A stretch of 59,926 nucleotides of DNA, taken from NCBI GenBank assembly GCA_910584065.1, contig CAJTZN010000020.1, forward strand, positions 1 to 59,926, given 5' to 3'. Below are positions 7,481-16,612 of the stretch, in pieces (the stretch's first letter is position 1; each line of letters starts with the position of its first letter). Both the position numbers and the translations under genes were made by a program. The DNA comes from an uncultured Eubacterium sp. (lineage in GTDB: Bacteria; Bacillota; Clostridia; Lachnospirales; Lachnospiraceae). Under the pieces are notes generated by a model. It was not told the origin of the DNA. It searched no databases and saw nothing but the letters and a program-made list of their open reading frames with translations.

Positions 7481-9334
7481 ATGTTTAATCTGGAGGAAGA
7501 ACTGAAAAAGCTTCCGGAGAAACCGGGGGTATACCTGATGCACGACCAGGATGACCATATTATCTACGTGGGGAAGGCCGTGGTTTTAAAAAACCGGGTC
7601 AGGCAGTATTTTCAGAAGAGCCGCAACGTGTCGCCGAAGATCGCCCGTATGATCGAGCACATCGCCTGGTTTGAATATATCGTGACGGACAGTGAACTCG
7701 AGGCGCTCGTGCTGGAATGCAACCTGATCAAGGAGCACAATCCCAAATATAATACGATGTTAAAGGATGGCAAGAGCTATCCTTTTTTGAAAGCGACCGT
7801 TTCCGAAGACTTCCCGCGCTTTGTGTTTGCCAGGCAGATGAAGCGCGACGGGGCCAAGTATTTTGGCCCGTTTACGAGCGGCGCGGCGATCCGCAGTACG
7901 ATCGAGCTTGTCAATAAACTTTTCCATCTGCGCAGCTGCCGGAAAGTACTGCCGCGGGATATCGGAAAGGAACGCCCGTGTCTGTATCATCAGATGGGTC
8001 AGTGTCCGGCTCCGTGTCAGGGAATGGTTTCGAAGGAAGAGTACCGTGAAAACTTCCAGAAGGCGCTTTCGTTCCTCAATGGAAATACCAAAGAGGTGCT
8101 GCGCGATCTGGAGCAGAAAATGAAGCAGTACGCGGAACAGATGCAGTTTGAGGAGGCGGCTGTCTACCGGGATCTGATCGACAGCGTGAAACAGGTGACG
8201 GAGCGGCAGAAGATCACGAGTGAAGATCAGGAGGACAGGGATATCATCGCGATGGCGAGGCTGAACGATGAGGCGGTCGTGCAGGTCTTTTTCATCCGCG
8301 GCGGGAAACTGATCGGACGGGAACACTACTATCTGACGGGGGTGAGCGGTGAGGAGGAACCGCATATCCTGGGGGCGTTCATTAAACAGATGTATGCGGG
8401 AACGCCTTATATCCCGCGGGAACTGTGGACGGAAGTGCTGCCGGAGGACGATGAGGCGATCCGTGAGTGGCTCGGAAAAAAGAGAGGGCACAAAGTATTT
8501 TTCCGCAACCCGAAGAGGGGCGAGAAGGTGCGTCTGCTGGACCTGGCGAAGCGGAACGCCCAGATGGTATTGGAGCAGGATATCGAGAAGTTAAAGCGGG
8601 AGAGGGAGCGGACGCTCGGCGCGATGGAAGAGATCGAGGGCTTGTTAGGGCTGGCTGGCCTGAACCGGGTTGAGTCGTACGATATTTCGAATATCAATGG
8701 ATTTGAGACGGTTGGGTCAATGGTCGTATTTGAGAACGGCCGCGCGAAGAAAAATGATTACCGGAAGTTCCGCATCCGTTCGGTGACAGGGCCGGACGAC
8801 TATCACTCGATGGAGGAACTGCTGACGAGGCGTTTTACCCACGGGCAGCGGGAGGATCTGGCAGAAATGGATTCGTTCCGCCTGTTCCCGGATGTGATCT
8901 TTATGGATGGCGGCAAAGGGCAGGTCAATGTAGCGGAGCGCGTACTGGCGGAGCTGGGCATCACGATCCCGGTGTGCGGCATGGTAAAAGACGACCGCCA
9001 CCGCACGAGAGGGCTGTTCTTTCACAATGAAGAAATCCCGATCGACACGCACGGTCAGGGATTTCGTCTGATCACGCGGATCCAGGATGAGACCCACCGG
9101 TTCGCGATCGAGTATCACCGGCAGATCCGGGGGAAGGCACAGGTGCATTCGATCCTGGACGATATCCCGATGATCGGGGCGGCGAGGCGGAAGGCTCTGA
9201 TGAAATATTATCAGTCGATCGAGGATATTAAGAAAGCGACTGTTGAAGAGCTGAAAGCGGTGCCCGGGATGAATGAAAAGGCGGCAGAGGCGGTGGTGGG
9301 ATTTTTCGCGAATGAAGGAAGAGGAACGGAATGA
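7481..9334 (+). CDS. uvrC: Excinuclease ABC subunit C
   Basis: Makes both incisions at UvrB-marked DNA damage during nucleotide excision repair. The 617-residue protein has an N-terminal GIY-YIG nuclease domain (GVYLMHD ... IIYVGKA, residues 15-35), a cysteine-containing middle (CPAPCQG), a UVR motif (about 195-230) that contacts UvrB, the RNase H-like endonuclease domain (VESYDISNINGFETVGSMVVF, then MDGGKGQVN) and C-terminal helix-hairpin-helix repeats (VPGMNEKAAEAV). I use the ATG at 7481, preceded by AAAGGCGG, because family proteins start with this FNLEEELKKLPEKPGVY segment; an upstream start at 7430 would add 17 unmatched residues. Confidence 0.97.
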   Translation: MFNLEEELKKLPEKPGVYLMHDQDDHIIYVGKAVVLKNRVRQYFQKSRNVSPKIARMIEHIAWFEYIVTDSELEALVLECNLIKEHNPKYNTMLKDGKSYPFLKATVSEDFPRFVFARQMKRDGAKYFGPFTSGAAIRSTIELVNKLFHLRSCRKVLPRDIGKERPCLYHQMGQCPAPCQGMVSKEEYRENFQKALSFLNGNTKEVLRDLEQKMKQYAEQMQFEEAAVYRDLIDSVKQVTERQKITSEDQEDRDIIAMARLNDEAVVQVFFIRGGKLIGREHYYLTGVSGEEEPHILGAFIKQMYAGTPYIPRELWTEVLPEDDEAIREWLGKKRGHKVFFRNPKRGEKVRLLDLAKRNAQMVLEQDIEKLKRERERTLGAMEEIEGLLGLAGLNRVESYDISNINGFETVGSMVVFENGRAKKNDYRKFRIRSVTGPDDYHSMEELLTRRFTHGQREDLAEMDSFRLFPDVIFMDGGKGQVNVAERVLAELGITIPVCGMVKDDRHRTRGLFFHNEEIPIDTHGQGFRLITRIQDETHRFAIEYHRQIRGKAQVHSILDDIPMIGAARRKALMKYYQSIEDIKKATVEELKAVPGMNEKAAEAVVGFFANEGRGTE

Positions 9335-9341
9335 AAAGATG

Positions 9342-9389
9342 AAAAAAGACAGTGTACCACATGAGTTTGTGGTTACGCTGTCTTTTTTT
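9342..9389 (+). terminator. Terminator after uvrC
   Basis: A long stem of AAAAAAGACAG plus an inner CCAC/GTGG pairing closes on CTGTCTTTTTTT. A run of seven T follows the stem. It ends the ftsH-HAD-uvrC unit and faces the convergent trxA gene. Confidence 0.85.
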
Positions 9390-9434
9390 GATCATGCCAA
9401 TTGAACTTTGTTCTTAATGAGCAACCTTATCATT

Positions 9435-9755
9435 TTACAAATATTTCTCAACCGCCGCGATCAACTCGCCTTTCGGCATCGCGCCCATTACTTTCTGCAC
9501 GACTTCCCCGTCCTTGTAGAGTAAAAATGCCGGAATACCAGTGATGCCGTACTTCCCTGCTGTTTTCATACTCTCGTCGCAGTTGAGTTTTCCGACTATG
9601 AGGCGGCCTTCCAGATCATCGGCGACCTCTTCCACCAGCGGCGACATCATACTGCACGGGCCGCACCAGACAGCCCAGAAATCTACCAGTACCGGTTTGT
9701 CGGATTTTAGGACTTTTTCCTCAAAGTTGTTATCATTTAATTCAATGACTGCCAT
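9435..9755 (-). CDS. trxA: Thioredoxin
   Basis: A 106-residue thioredoxin, the standard size. The active site is WCGPC in VDFWAVWCGPCSMM, and the cis-proline loop is GITGIPAF. It reduces protein disulfides in the cytoplasm. I start it at the ATG at 9755, preceded by AGAAAAGAGGAAA; the longer frame adds a non-thioredoxin N-terminus. The gene upstream in the operon encodes a small protein with the cysteine pattern of ferredoxin-thioredoxin reductase, which suggests that this thioredoxin may be reduced by ferredoxin rather than only by NADPH. That link is an inference from adjacency. Confidence 0.96.
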   Translation of the reverse strand: MAVIELNDNNFEEKVLKSDKPVLVDFWAVWCGPCSMMSPLVEEVADDLEGRLIVGKLNCDESMKTAGKYGITGIPAFLLYKDGEVVQKVMGAMPKGELIAAVEKYL

Positions 9756-9789
9756 AGTTTTTTCCTCTTTTCTGCGGAGTGGACACCGC

Positions 9790-10020
9790 TTACTCCGCCC
9801 GTTCTGTGTTGGTTGTCTCGCTATCACTTTTTTCTTTATAATACAACATGCAGTGGCAGTATCCTTCAAAGTCCGGGTCAGCGATCTGTTCCCGAAATTC
9901 CTTACACATACATTTTGTATCTTCTGTCATCTGCAGTACGCAGGGACAATAGCCATTTCTAGCGCGGAGGCCTTCTTTGACGCGTTCCACGACAGCCTTG
10001 TCCTCGTTTAAACGGATCAT
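9790..10020 (-). CDS. Ferredoxin-thioredoxin reductase catalytic-subunit-like protein
   Basis: A 76-residue protein with six cysteines in three CxC pairs, CPC (25-27), CMC (37-39) and CHC (55-57). This is the signature set of the FTR catalytic chain, whose [4Fe-4S] cluster and redox-active disulfide pass electrons from ferredoxin to thioredoxin. The spacing (CPC-x9-CMC-x15-CHC) differs from the plant enzyme. The acidic C-terminal tail carries no motif. The start at 10020 has a perfect AAAGGAGGA. It lies 34 nt before trxA. No variable FTR subunit is visible, as expected for non-photosynthetic homologues. Confidence 0.8.
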   Translation of the reverse strand: MIRLNEDKAVVERVKEGLRARNGYCPCVLQMTEDTKCMCKEFREQIADPDFEGYCHCMLYYKEKSDSETTNTERAE

Positions 10021-10036
10021 GGCGATTGTCCTCCTT

Positions 10037-10882
10037 TTATATGCTGATTTCACCCTGGAATACTTCAGTGGCCGGTCCTTTCATCAGGACTTCCCCGTTT
10101 TCCAGGTATGTATCGTAGAGCACGCCGCCCCGGATGCGCACTTCAATTTCGGCACCCCGGTCGCAGTATCCGTTTAGCACGGAGGCGACGGTGGCGGCAC
10201 AGGTGCCGGTCCCGCAGGAGATCGTCTCGCCGGAGCCTCGCTCCCACACGCGCATTTTGATGGTCCCGCGGTCAATGACTTCTACAAATTCGGTATTGAT
10301 CCGGTCGGGAAACCACGGATGATGCTCAAATGACGGGCCGATCTTTGTGAGATCGAGTGCATCGATGTGATCCATGAATACGATACAGTGCGGGTTTCCC
10401 ATGGAAACACAGGTGGCGGCGTATGATTTCCCATCTACCTGAAGTGCCCGGGCGATGAAATCATCCCCCTCGGCACGGACCGGGATCTCACACGGTTTCA
10501 GTATCGCCTGCCCCATATTGACTTCCGCATAGGTGACGATTCCGTCCTCCACCGTGAGATTCAGATGCTTGACGCCGCTCTTTGTCTCGATCGACATTTG
10601 GTCTTTTGTTACCAGACCGTGTTCATATGCATATTTTGCGACGCAGCGGATGCCGTTCCCGCACATCGCGCCCTCCGAGCCGTCCGCGTTAAACATGATC
10701 ATGCGGCAGTCCGCGATTTCAGACGGAGCGATGCAGATCAGTCCGTCGGAGCCGATGCCGAAATGGCGGTCGCTGATTTTAACCGATAGTTCCGACGGGC
10801 GGTCGAGCGTCTGATGGAACAGATCAACGTATACATAGTCGTTGCCCGTGCCGTGCATTTTTGTAAATTTTAGTTTTGGCAT
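10037..10882 (-). CDS. dapF: Diaminopimelate epimerase
   Basis: Interconverts LL- and meso-diaminopimelate for lysine and peptidoglycan synthesis. The 281-residue protein shows both catalytic cysteine motifs: MCGNGIRC in the N-terminal half and SCGTGTCAA in the C-terminal half. It begins with the family start KFTKMHGTGNDYVYVD. I prefer the ATG at 10882, with AAAGGAAG 10 nt upstream, over a GTG at 10891 that would sit almost on the ribosome binding site. It is packed tightly against the DUF1934 gene, and ddl, which uses D-Ala for the same cell wall precursor, is just upstream. Confidence 0.96.
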   Translation of the reverse strand: MPKLKFTKMHGTGNDYVYVDLFHQTLDRPSELSVKISDRHFGIGSDGLICIAPSEIADCRMIMFNADGSEGAMCGNGIRCVAKYAYEHGLVTKDQMSIETKSGVKHLNLTVEDGIVTYAEVNMGQAILKPCEIPVRAEGDDFIARALQVDGKSYAATCVSMGNPHCIVFMDHIDALDLTKIGPSFEHHPWFPDRINTEFVEVIDRGTIKMRVWERGSGETISCGTGTCAATVASVLNGYCDRGAEIEVRIRGGVLYDTYLENGEVLMKGPATEVFQGEISI

Positions 10883-10887
10883 AGCGG

Positions 10888-11331
10888 TCACGCTTCCTTT
10901 CTGTTCATGCGTTCCACCCGTATGTCCACACTGCAGTCGGAAACATGGGCGGTATTGATTTCCAGCGTATATTGTAAAAGGATCTGAAATCCCTGTTCGG
11001 TTTCGGTCTGTTCCAGCTGGTTTGTATGGATCGTCACTTCCATCTCGCCAAACGGGGTGGAATAGTAGGAAATCGTATCTTTATCCTGAACAAAGACCAT
11101 ATGTGTTTCCGCGGCGCCTTTTTTTATGATCTCCACCTGCTTCGGATGGATCTTCAGAAGGCTCGTCACGATGTCACAGTCCATACCAGACGCCGCTTCG
11201 GCTCCTTCTTCATACGAAATATAGATCTGGCCGTCCTTTTCCTGCATTTCGCCAAGCGAAACGACTTCGACGGAATCCTCTCTCGCATTGTCCTGTATGC
11301 CGCGGATGGAAATTTTCACTTCCGTTTTCAT
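10888..11331 (-). CDS. DUF1934 (YwiB-like) beta-barrel protein
   Basis: A 147-residue soluble protein made almost entirely of predicted beta strands (for example TEVKISIRGIQD, QIYISYEEG, TISYYSTPFGEMEVTIHT, FQILLQYTLEINT). It matches the calycin-like DUF1934 family of Firmicutes as I remember it. The biochemical role of this family is not known. It sits between ddl and dapF, a frequent neighbourhood of cell-wall precursor genes, but no function follows from that alone. The start at 11331 has AGAAGGGGAA upstream. Confidence 0.75.
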   Translation of the reverse strand: MKTEVKISIRGIQDNAREDSVEVVSLGEMQEKDGQIYISYEEGAEAASGMDCDIVTSLLKIHPKQVEIIKKGAAETHMVFVQDKDTISYYSTPFGEMEVTIHTNQLEQTETEQGFQILLQYTLEINTAHVSDCSVDIRVERMNRKEA

Positions 11332-11364
11332 TAGTTTTCCCCTTCTCTTTGTTTTACATTCATT

Positions 11365-12423
11365 CTATTTTTTTCGCTCCAGAGCTGTTTCCACCAGGCG
11401 GTCGATCAATTCCTCGTTCGTCAGTCCCATATCGGCCCACAAAAGCGGATACATGCTGATATTTGTAAATCCCGGAAGCGTGTTGATCTCGTTGAAAACG
11501 ACTTCGTCCGTGTCCGCTTCGATAAAGAAATCCACGCGTGACAGGCCGTAAGCGCCGACAGCGCGGAAGATCGCAAGGGCGTCAGTCCGGACTTCCTCTT
11601 TGACTGCGGCCGGGATGCCGGACGGATCGATCACCGTTTTGGATTCCGGGTTGTTGTATTTTGCTTCATAATCGTAAAAGTCTGCCGCTGCCAGTACTTC
11701 CCCGACTTTGGAGGCCTCGATGTCATGCCCGCCGAGTACGCCGCATTCGACCTCGTGGCCGACGATCATTTCTTCGATCAGGACGCGGCTGTCAAACTGT
11801 TTTGCCAGGCGGATGGCCTGTTCCAGTCCGGCCCGGTCACACGCCTTGCTGACGCCGCACGAAGAGCCGGCGTTGGATGGCTTGACAAAGACCGGATAGG
11901 ATAGGGTTTCTTCTGTTTTCCTTATCGTTTCTGCCAGTTCCCCACAATCTTTGGCGGTGTCAGCGACGTAGCGCGCCTGCCGGATGCCCAGCCGGTCTAC
12001 GAATAGTTTTGTGGAAATCTTATCCATCCCGACGGCCGAGCCGAGTACGCCACATCCCACGTAAGGGATGCCGGATAGCTCAAACAGCCCCTGAACTGTG
12101 CCGTCTTCCCCGAATGTGCCGTGCAGCGCGGGAAAAATGATGTCTATTTTTTCATACTCGTATGTATTCTCTTTTAGGATGAGTATGCCGGGCCTCTGCC
12201 GGTCCGGGGAGAGGATGGCGGTGGTGGAGCCGCTCCTCCAGCTGTCATCGGCAATCTGTGAAATGTCATCGACGAGAAGCCATTTCCCTTCCTTTGTGAT
12301 GCCGATGAATCGGAGATCATATTTTTCTTTCTGAAAACCATTTGCGATATTTATGACCGATCGGCAGGAAATCTCATGTTCGGAAGAGATTCCGCCGAAG
12401 ATGACTGCTACTTTCTTTTTCAT
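11365..12423 (-). CDS. ddl: D-alanine--D-alanine ligase
   Basis: ATP-grasp enzyme that joins two D-alanines for the peptidoglycan stem peptide. It has 352 residues. The N-terminal KKKVAVIFGGISSEHEISCRS block, the central FVKPSNAGSSCGVSK loop, EEMIVGHEVECGVLG and the metal-binding C-terminal VVFNEINTLPGFT are all present. The ATG at 12423 has GGAGG five nt before it. It probably leads the ddl-DUF1934-dapF-FTR-trxA run. The sequence gives no basis for predicting a D-Ala-D-Lac variant. Confidence 0.96.
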   Translation of the reverse strand: MKKKVAVIFGGISSEHEISCRSVINIANGFQKEKYDLRFIGITKEGKWLLVDDISQIADDSWRSGSTTAILSPDRQRPGILILKENTYEYEKIDIIFPALHGTFGEDGTVQGLFELSGIPYVGCGVLGSAVGMDKISTKLFVDRLGIRQARYVADTAKDCGELAETIRKTEETLSYPVFVKPSNAGSSCGVSKACDRAGLEQAIRLAKQFDSRVLIEEMIVGHEVECGVLGGHDIEASKVGEVLAAADFYDYEAKYNNPESKTVIDPSGIPAAVKEEVRTDALAIFRAVGAYGLSRVDFFIEADTDEVVFNEINTLPGFTNISMYPLLWADMGLTNEELIDRLVETALERKK

Positions 12424-12500
12424 TCTATCCTCCACTAACATTCCATTTCAACGTTGTTTGATCCTCGCGTCCTTTATATTGTACTATGAAAATCAATATT

Positions 12501-13790
12501 TCACAACAGTTTTTTGCGGCATCGGATCAGGGCGTAAGCAGACGGGATGAGGATGAAAATGTTGATGAAGTCCGTCAGTTCCCAGACAATGCCCATTGGC
12601 ATCACGGCTCCGGCAAAGATCATAATGACGTAGATGTACTGGTACTTTTTTAATAAATCCGGCCCGCCCATGTACTCCGCGGCCACCTGGCCGAAATACG
12701 ACCATCCGATCAGCGTGGCAATAGCGAAACATATCGTAGCGATGGCGATCAGTTCTTCCCCGAACAGCGGAAGTGTTCCAAATGCGCCTTTTACGAGCAG
12801 GCCGGACGGCAGATCCGTAAGAGCGTGTTCATTTTGCAGTACGAACATGACGACGACGATTCCCGTGATGGCACACATAACGACCGTATCCCAAAAGGTG
12901 GCTGTCATCGAGATCAGTCCCTGTCGTTCGGGCGAAATCCGCTCGGTGCCCGAGGCCGCCGCGATCCCGGATGTGCCGAGGCCGGCCTCGTTTGTAAAAA
13001 GTCCCCTCGCCACGCCGTAGCGCACGGCCATACCGGCGGTGAATCCTACAGTTCCACCGAGGAAAGAACGTGTGCTAAAGGCTGATTTAATTATCGTGCG
13101 CATGGCTTCCGGGAACAGGGAGGCGTTCAAAAGGATATAAGCGGCACAGCCGCCTAAAAACAGGAGAGCCATCCCGGGTACGAGTGTCATGCAGACCTGC
13201 TCGATCCATTTGACGCCCTGCAGGATAACGAGTCCGACAGGAAGCGCTACGGCGATCCCGGCCGTCCATTTGGGGATGCCCCAGACGTCCAGGCACGTTT
13301 CGGAGATCGCGTTGGACTGTGTGGTGCACCCGGCGCAAAAAGCGGACAAACAGATGACGAAACTGTATAGGAAGGCGATCCATCGTTTTCCGAGCGCCTG
13401 TTCGAGGACGTACATCATGCCGCCTGTATTGTCCCCTTCCGCTGTCTTTCTGCGGTACATGCAGGAGAGACGGGTTTCGGCGTATGTGGTTGCCATGCCA
13501 AGCAGGCCGGTGACCCAGCACCAGAACACACCGCCCGGCCCGCCTAAATAGACAGCGGTGGACACGCCGATGATATTTCCGGTTCCGAGAGTCGCGGCCA
13601 GTGTCGTCGTCAGTGTTCCAAACGCGCTCATGCCGCCCGAGGAATCGCCTTCCACAGAATATTTCAAGGCTTTCCCTAAATTTCGCTGGACAAATTTCGT
13701 CTTTATAGTAAAATATATATGTAATCCCAGGAGAAATACGAGAAGGGGGCCACCCCACATTAAATTGTTAATTTGAGATATAACATTCAT
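12501..13790 (-). CDS. Amino acid carrier, alanine/glycine:cation symporter (AGCS) family
   Basis: A sodium- or proton-coupled importer of small neutral amino acids in the cytoplasmic membrane. Of about 429 residues, most fall into 10 or so hydrophobic segments. Family landmarks include the start NNLMWGGPLLVFLLG, AATLGTGNIIGVSTAVYLGGPGG as GTGN-x-GVS, and ARGLFTNEAGLGTS. The start is uncertain: ATGs at 13790, 13805 and 13847 are in frame and none has a good Shine-Dalgarno. I use 13790 because it starts at the family N-terminus. D-alanine supply to the adjacent ddl is an attractive but unproven link. Confidence 0.9.
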   Translation of the reverse strand: MNVISQINNLMWGGPLLVFLLGLHIYFTIKTKFVQRNLGKALKYSVEGDSSGGMSAFGTLTTTLAATLGTGNIIGVSTAVYLGGPGGVFWCWVTGLLGMATTYAETRLSCMYRRKTAEGDNTGGMMYVLEQALGKRWIAFLYSFVICLSAFCAGCTTQSNAISETCLDVWGIPKWTAGIAVALPVGLVILQGVKWIEQVCMTLVPGMALLFLGGCAAYILLNASLFPEAMRTIIKSAFSTRSFLGGTVGFTAGMAVRYGVARGLFTNEAGLGTSGIAAASGTERISPERQGLISMTATFWDTVVMCAITGIVVVMFVLQNEHALTDLPSGLLVKGAFGTLPLFGEELIAIATICFAIATLIGWSYFGQVAAEYMGGPDLLKKYQYIYVIMIFAGAVMPMGIVWELTDFINIFILIPSAYALIRCRKKLL

Positions 13791-13891
13791 TTTTCTGACA
13801 ACCATTTTTTTACCATATATATGTGTTATAAAAAGCAAAAAGAACACTCCTGCACAAAAATGGAGTTTTTTAGAAAATGGAGGATTTTAAT

Positions 13892-15265
13892 ATGAAACGA
13901 TCAAAGACGATGACGGGCCTTTTTTTGTGCCTTTGCCTGCTGCTCCAGCTGTTTCCGGCTGAAATACGCGCCGTCTCCCTGTATGATGCGCAGCAAAACG
14001 CCCAGCCGACAGCGGTGCCTTCTCCGGCGGAGGGCAGCACAGCATCCGGCAAAGGGATTCCCTATACGATCGACGGGCAGGAGTACCGGTATCAGGGAGA
14101 GAAGATCAAAGTCGTGTACGAGTCCAAACGGATCAATCTCGATAAGACGCCGGCTGTGATCATAAACGGAACGGTGATGGTGCCGATCAAGCAGACGTTT
14201 GTCAAGCAGGGGATCAAGGCCGAATACAAGTACATAAAAAAGCAGAAGAAGATCACAATCTCAAAAAATGATAAATTTATCGTCATGCACCTGAACGACG
14301 CTTCAATCACGGTCAACCAGCAGACGACTTCCCTTCCGGTCGCGCCGCTATCCGCGACTTATACAAAATCGGATACGAAGGTGATCCTCGTGCCGTTCCG
14401 GGAAGTTGTCAAAGCGCTGGGTATCAATTACCTGTGGGATGCGGATATGTCGGTGGCCCAGCTCTCAAAACCGGTGCTGAATTTCGTGGGCAAAAAGACA
14501 TATACGGATTACCGCTGGACGCTCAGCCAGTACGCGTCCCTCCAGCAGAAGCGCACGAAACGCGCGAGCGTCGCCGAGTACAAGCGGCTGGTCGATCCGA
14601 AAAAGGATACCTCCTACGGGTTTCAGTACCTCCGTCTCGACCAGTACCGGGAGGTGGATGAGGAAAAGTTTTTGTCTACCTATGATTATTACATCAGAAA
14701 TGCGTGTGAGAATAAAGGACACGGCCCTGAGTGGAGCGTTTTGTACGGCAAGGGAAAAGTGATGCTGGCGGCTGCAAAGAAATATAGGATCGACCCGATG
14801 TATTTTGTATCCCAGACCTTTTTGGAGTCGGCTTACGGTACGAGCAAACTGGCGCGGGGAAATACGGTCAGCCGGGCGGCTCTGCCATCCAACGCCCGTT
14901 CAAATGGGAAATTTATCACAAAGAAGATCAAAAAGAAAGTGAAAGTCTACAATTTATACGGAATCAACGCATATGACTCCGATCCGGTAACCGGCGCTAC
15001 GTCGTATGCGTACCGCCGGGGATGGACTACGGTGGACAAGGCAATCTACGGGGCTGCAAAATTTATCAGCAGCAGTTATTTCCGTGCGGTGCCAGGCCAG
15101 AATACAATTTTTAAATTCAGATTTAATCCGAGTAATGTCAATCACCAGTACGCAACGGACCCCTGGTATTCGGAAAAGATCGCGCAGCGGATGCTGCTGT
15201 TCTGCCGCTGTTATTCGACGAAAGCGCGGTATACCTATGACTATCCCAGATATGCTGGCAGATAG
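13892..15265 (+). CDS. Secreted N-acetylglucosaminidase with copper-amine-oxidase-like N-domain
   Basis: A 457-residue exported cell wall hydrolase. Residues 1-28 form a signal peptide (KRSK, then FLCLCLLLQLF). Residues about 65-195 match the Cu_amine_oxidN1 domain, a cell-surface module of Firmicutes (INLDKTPAVIINGTVMVP and VILVPFREVVKALG). The C-terminal half (about 275-440) is a LytD-type glucosaminidase: AAKKYRIDPMYFVSQTFLESAYGTS carries the expected catalytic Glu, followed by NLYGINAYDS and YGAAKFISSSYF. It would cut the glycan backbone of peptidoglycan during growth or separation. The ATG at 13892 has TGGAGG nine nt before it. Confidence 0.88.
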   Translation: MKRSKTMTGLFLCLCLLLQLFPAEIRAVSLYDAQQNAQPTAVPSPAEGSTASGKGIPYTIDGQEYRYQGEKIKVVYESKRINLDKTPAVIINGTVMVPIKQTFVKQGIKAEYKYIKKQKKITISKNDKFIVMHLNDASITVNQQTTSLPVAPLSATYTKSDTKVILVPFREVVKALGINYLWDADMSVAQLSKPVLNFVGKKTYTDYRWTLSQYASLQQKRTKRASVAEYKRLVDPKKDTSYGFQYLRLDQYREVDEEKFLSTYDYYIRNACENKGHGPEWSVLYGKGKVMLAAAKKYRIDPMYFVSQTFLESAYGTSKLARGNTVSRAALPSNARSNGKFITKKIKKKVKVYNLYGINAYDSDPVTGATSYAYRRGWTTVDKAIYGAAKFISSSYFRAVPGQNTIFKFRFNPSNVNHQYATDPWYSEKIAQRMLLFCRCYSTKARYTYDYPRYAGR

Positions 15266-15294
15266 CAGGGTACTCCGGCTGTTTGCTTCCGGGC

Positions 15295-16338
15295 TCAATC
15301 AAAATAATCGATCTTCATCGCGTGCTTTACTTCGGAAAGCGTAGCGGCCGCTTTTTCTCTGGCGCGGATGCTTCCTTTGTGGAGGATTTCCATAACAGCT
15401 GGAATATCCTGTTCCAGTTCGTGCCGCCGTGTCTGAATCGGCTCGAGTTCTTCCATCAGAACGGCGTAGAGGAACTTTTTCACCTTTACGTCGCCCAAGC
15501 CGCCCTTTGTATAATGTGCTTTTAACTCATCCAGGCACGCATAGTCCGGGAGATGGTGCTCAAAATGCTCATCCCGGCAGAACGCGTCGAGGTAGGTGAA
15601 CACCGTATTTCCCTCCAGCTTGCCCGGATCCTCGAGACGGATGTGGTCAGGGTCGGTATACATGCTCATCACCTTTTTGCGGATGTCATCGGGATGATCG
15701 GAAAGATAGATGCAGTTTCCCAGCGATTTGCTCATTTTCGCTTTCCCGTCCGTGCCGGGGAGGCGCATACATACTTCATTGTCAGGAAGCAGCGCTTTCG
15801 GCTCGATCAGAACTTCGTCATACGTCGCATTGAAACTGCGGACGATTTCCCTCGCCTGTTCGACCATCGGAAGCTGGTCGTCGCCGACCGGCACGGTCGT
15901 TGCCTTAAAAGCGGTAATGTCGGCGGTCTGGCTGATCGGGTATGTAAAGAACCCGACGGGGATGCTCGTATTGAACCCGCGCAGGCTGATCTCCGATTTG
16001 ACAGTAGGATTCCGCTTCAGGCGGGAGACGGTCACAAGGTTCATATAATAAAAGGTGAGTTCGGTCAGTTCGGATACGTAGGACTGCACGAATAAATTCG
16101 ACTTTTCGGGATCGAGCCCGCATGACATATAATCCAGAGCCACCTCAGAAATATTGCTGCGGACTTTTTCCGGATTGTCAAAATTGTCTGTCAACGCCTG
16201 GGCATCGGCAATCATAATATAAATTTCCTCAAAATCTCCGGAATTCTGCAGTTCTACCCGCTGTTTCAGAGAACCGACATAATGTCCGACATGAAGTTTT
16301 CCGGTCGGCCGGTCACCGGTCAAAATGATCTTTTTCAT
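15295..16338 (-). CDS. trpS: Tryptophan--tRNA ligase
   Basis: Class I aminoacyl-tRNA synthetase that charges tRNA-Trp. It has 347 residues. The HIGH signature appears as HVGH in TGKLHVGHYVGS and the KMSKS loop as KAKMSKSLGN. The start at 16338 has AAAGGA upstream; longer frames up to 16473 run through the promoter. It is a single-gene unit between the convergent glucosaminidase gene and the divergent xylanase gene. No tRNA-like T-box element was seen in the leader. Confidence 0.96.
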   Translation of the reverse strand: MKKIILTGDRPTGKLHVGHYVGSLKQRVELQNSGDFEEIYIMIADAQALTDNFDNPEKVRSNISEVALDYMSCGLDPEKSNLFVQSYVSELTELTFYYMNLVTVSRLKRNPTVKSEISLRGFNTSIPVGFFTYPISQTADITAFKATTVPVGDDQLPMVEQAREIVRSFNATYDEVLIEPKALLPDNEVCMRLPGTDGKAKMSKSLGNCIYLSDHPDDIRKKVMSMYTDPDHIRLEDPGKLEGNTVFTYLDAFCRDEHFEHHLPDYACLDELKAHYTKGGLGDVKVKKFLYAVLMEELEPIQTRRHELEQDIPAVMEILHKGSIRAREKAAATLSEVKHAMKIDYFD

Positions 16339-16405
16339 TCTATAAAATCCTTTCTGCATGATGTTTGGTTTCGTTTGAAGCTGCCATGCGCCGGCAGCTA
16401 ACTTA

Positions 16406-16434
16406 ATTCTATAGTTTTTTGGGAGAAAAGTCAA
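16406..16434 (-). promoter_or_regulatory. Promoter of trpS
   Basis: Read on the minus strand, TTGACT, a 17-nt spacer and TAGAAT precede trpS by about 70 nt. The leader also holds an inverted repeat AGCTGCC/GGCAGCT (16379-16399). It has no following U-run, so it does not look like a simple terminator. Confidence 0.6.
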
Positions 16435-16612
16435 CTGATTCTGAAAGCACGGATTTACAAAAATGTATTCCATTTTTTGTTCCGATATGTTAAACTATAA
16501 TGCAGGGACAATAAGGCTGCCGGTGCAGATTCCGGCGTGAAGAAGACAATAACAACAAGGGCAGGATGGAACGGGAGAAGACTCCGTTCTACCGGCAGAA
16601 ATGAGGAAAAGA

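Noticed and set aside
13087..13758. Long open frame on the minus strand inside the symporter gene
   Set aside because: Arg/His-rich out-of-frame shadow of the symporter on the same strand, without a ribosome binding site.
13841..13871. ACTCC/GGAGT hairpin between the symporter and glucosaminidase genes as a terminator
   Set aside because: The genes are divergent here, so no transcript needs to end; the stem is only 5 bp plus an A/T tract.
16339..16480. T-box riboswitch before trpS
   Set aside because: The leader is short and lacks the conserved T-box sequence; only a promoter and one inverted repeat are visible.
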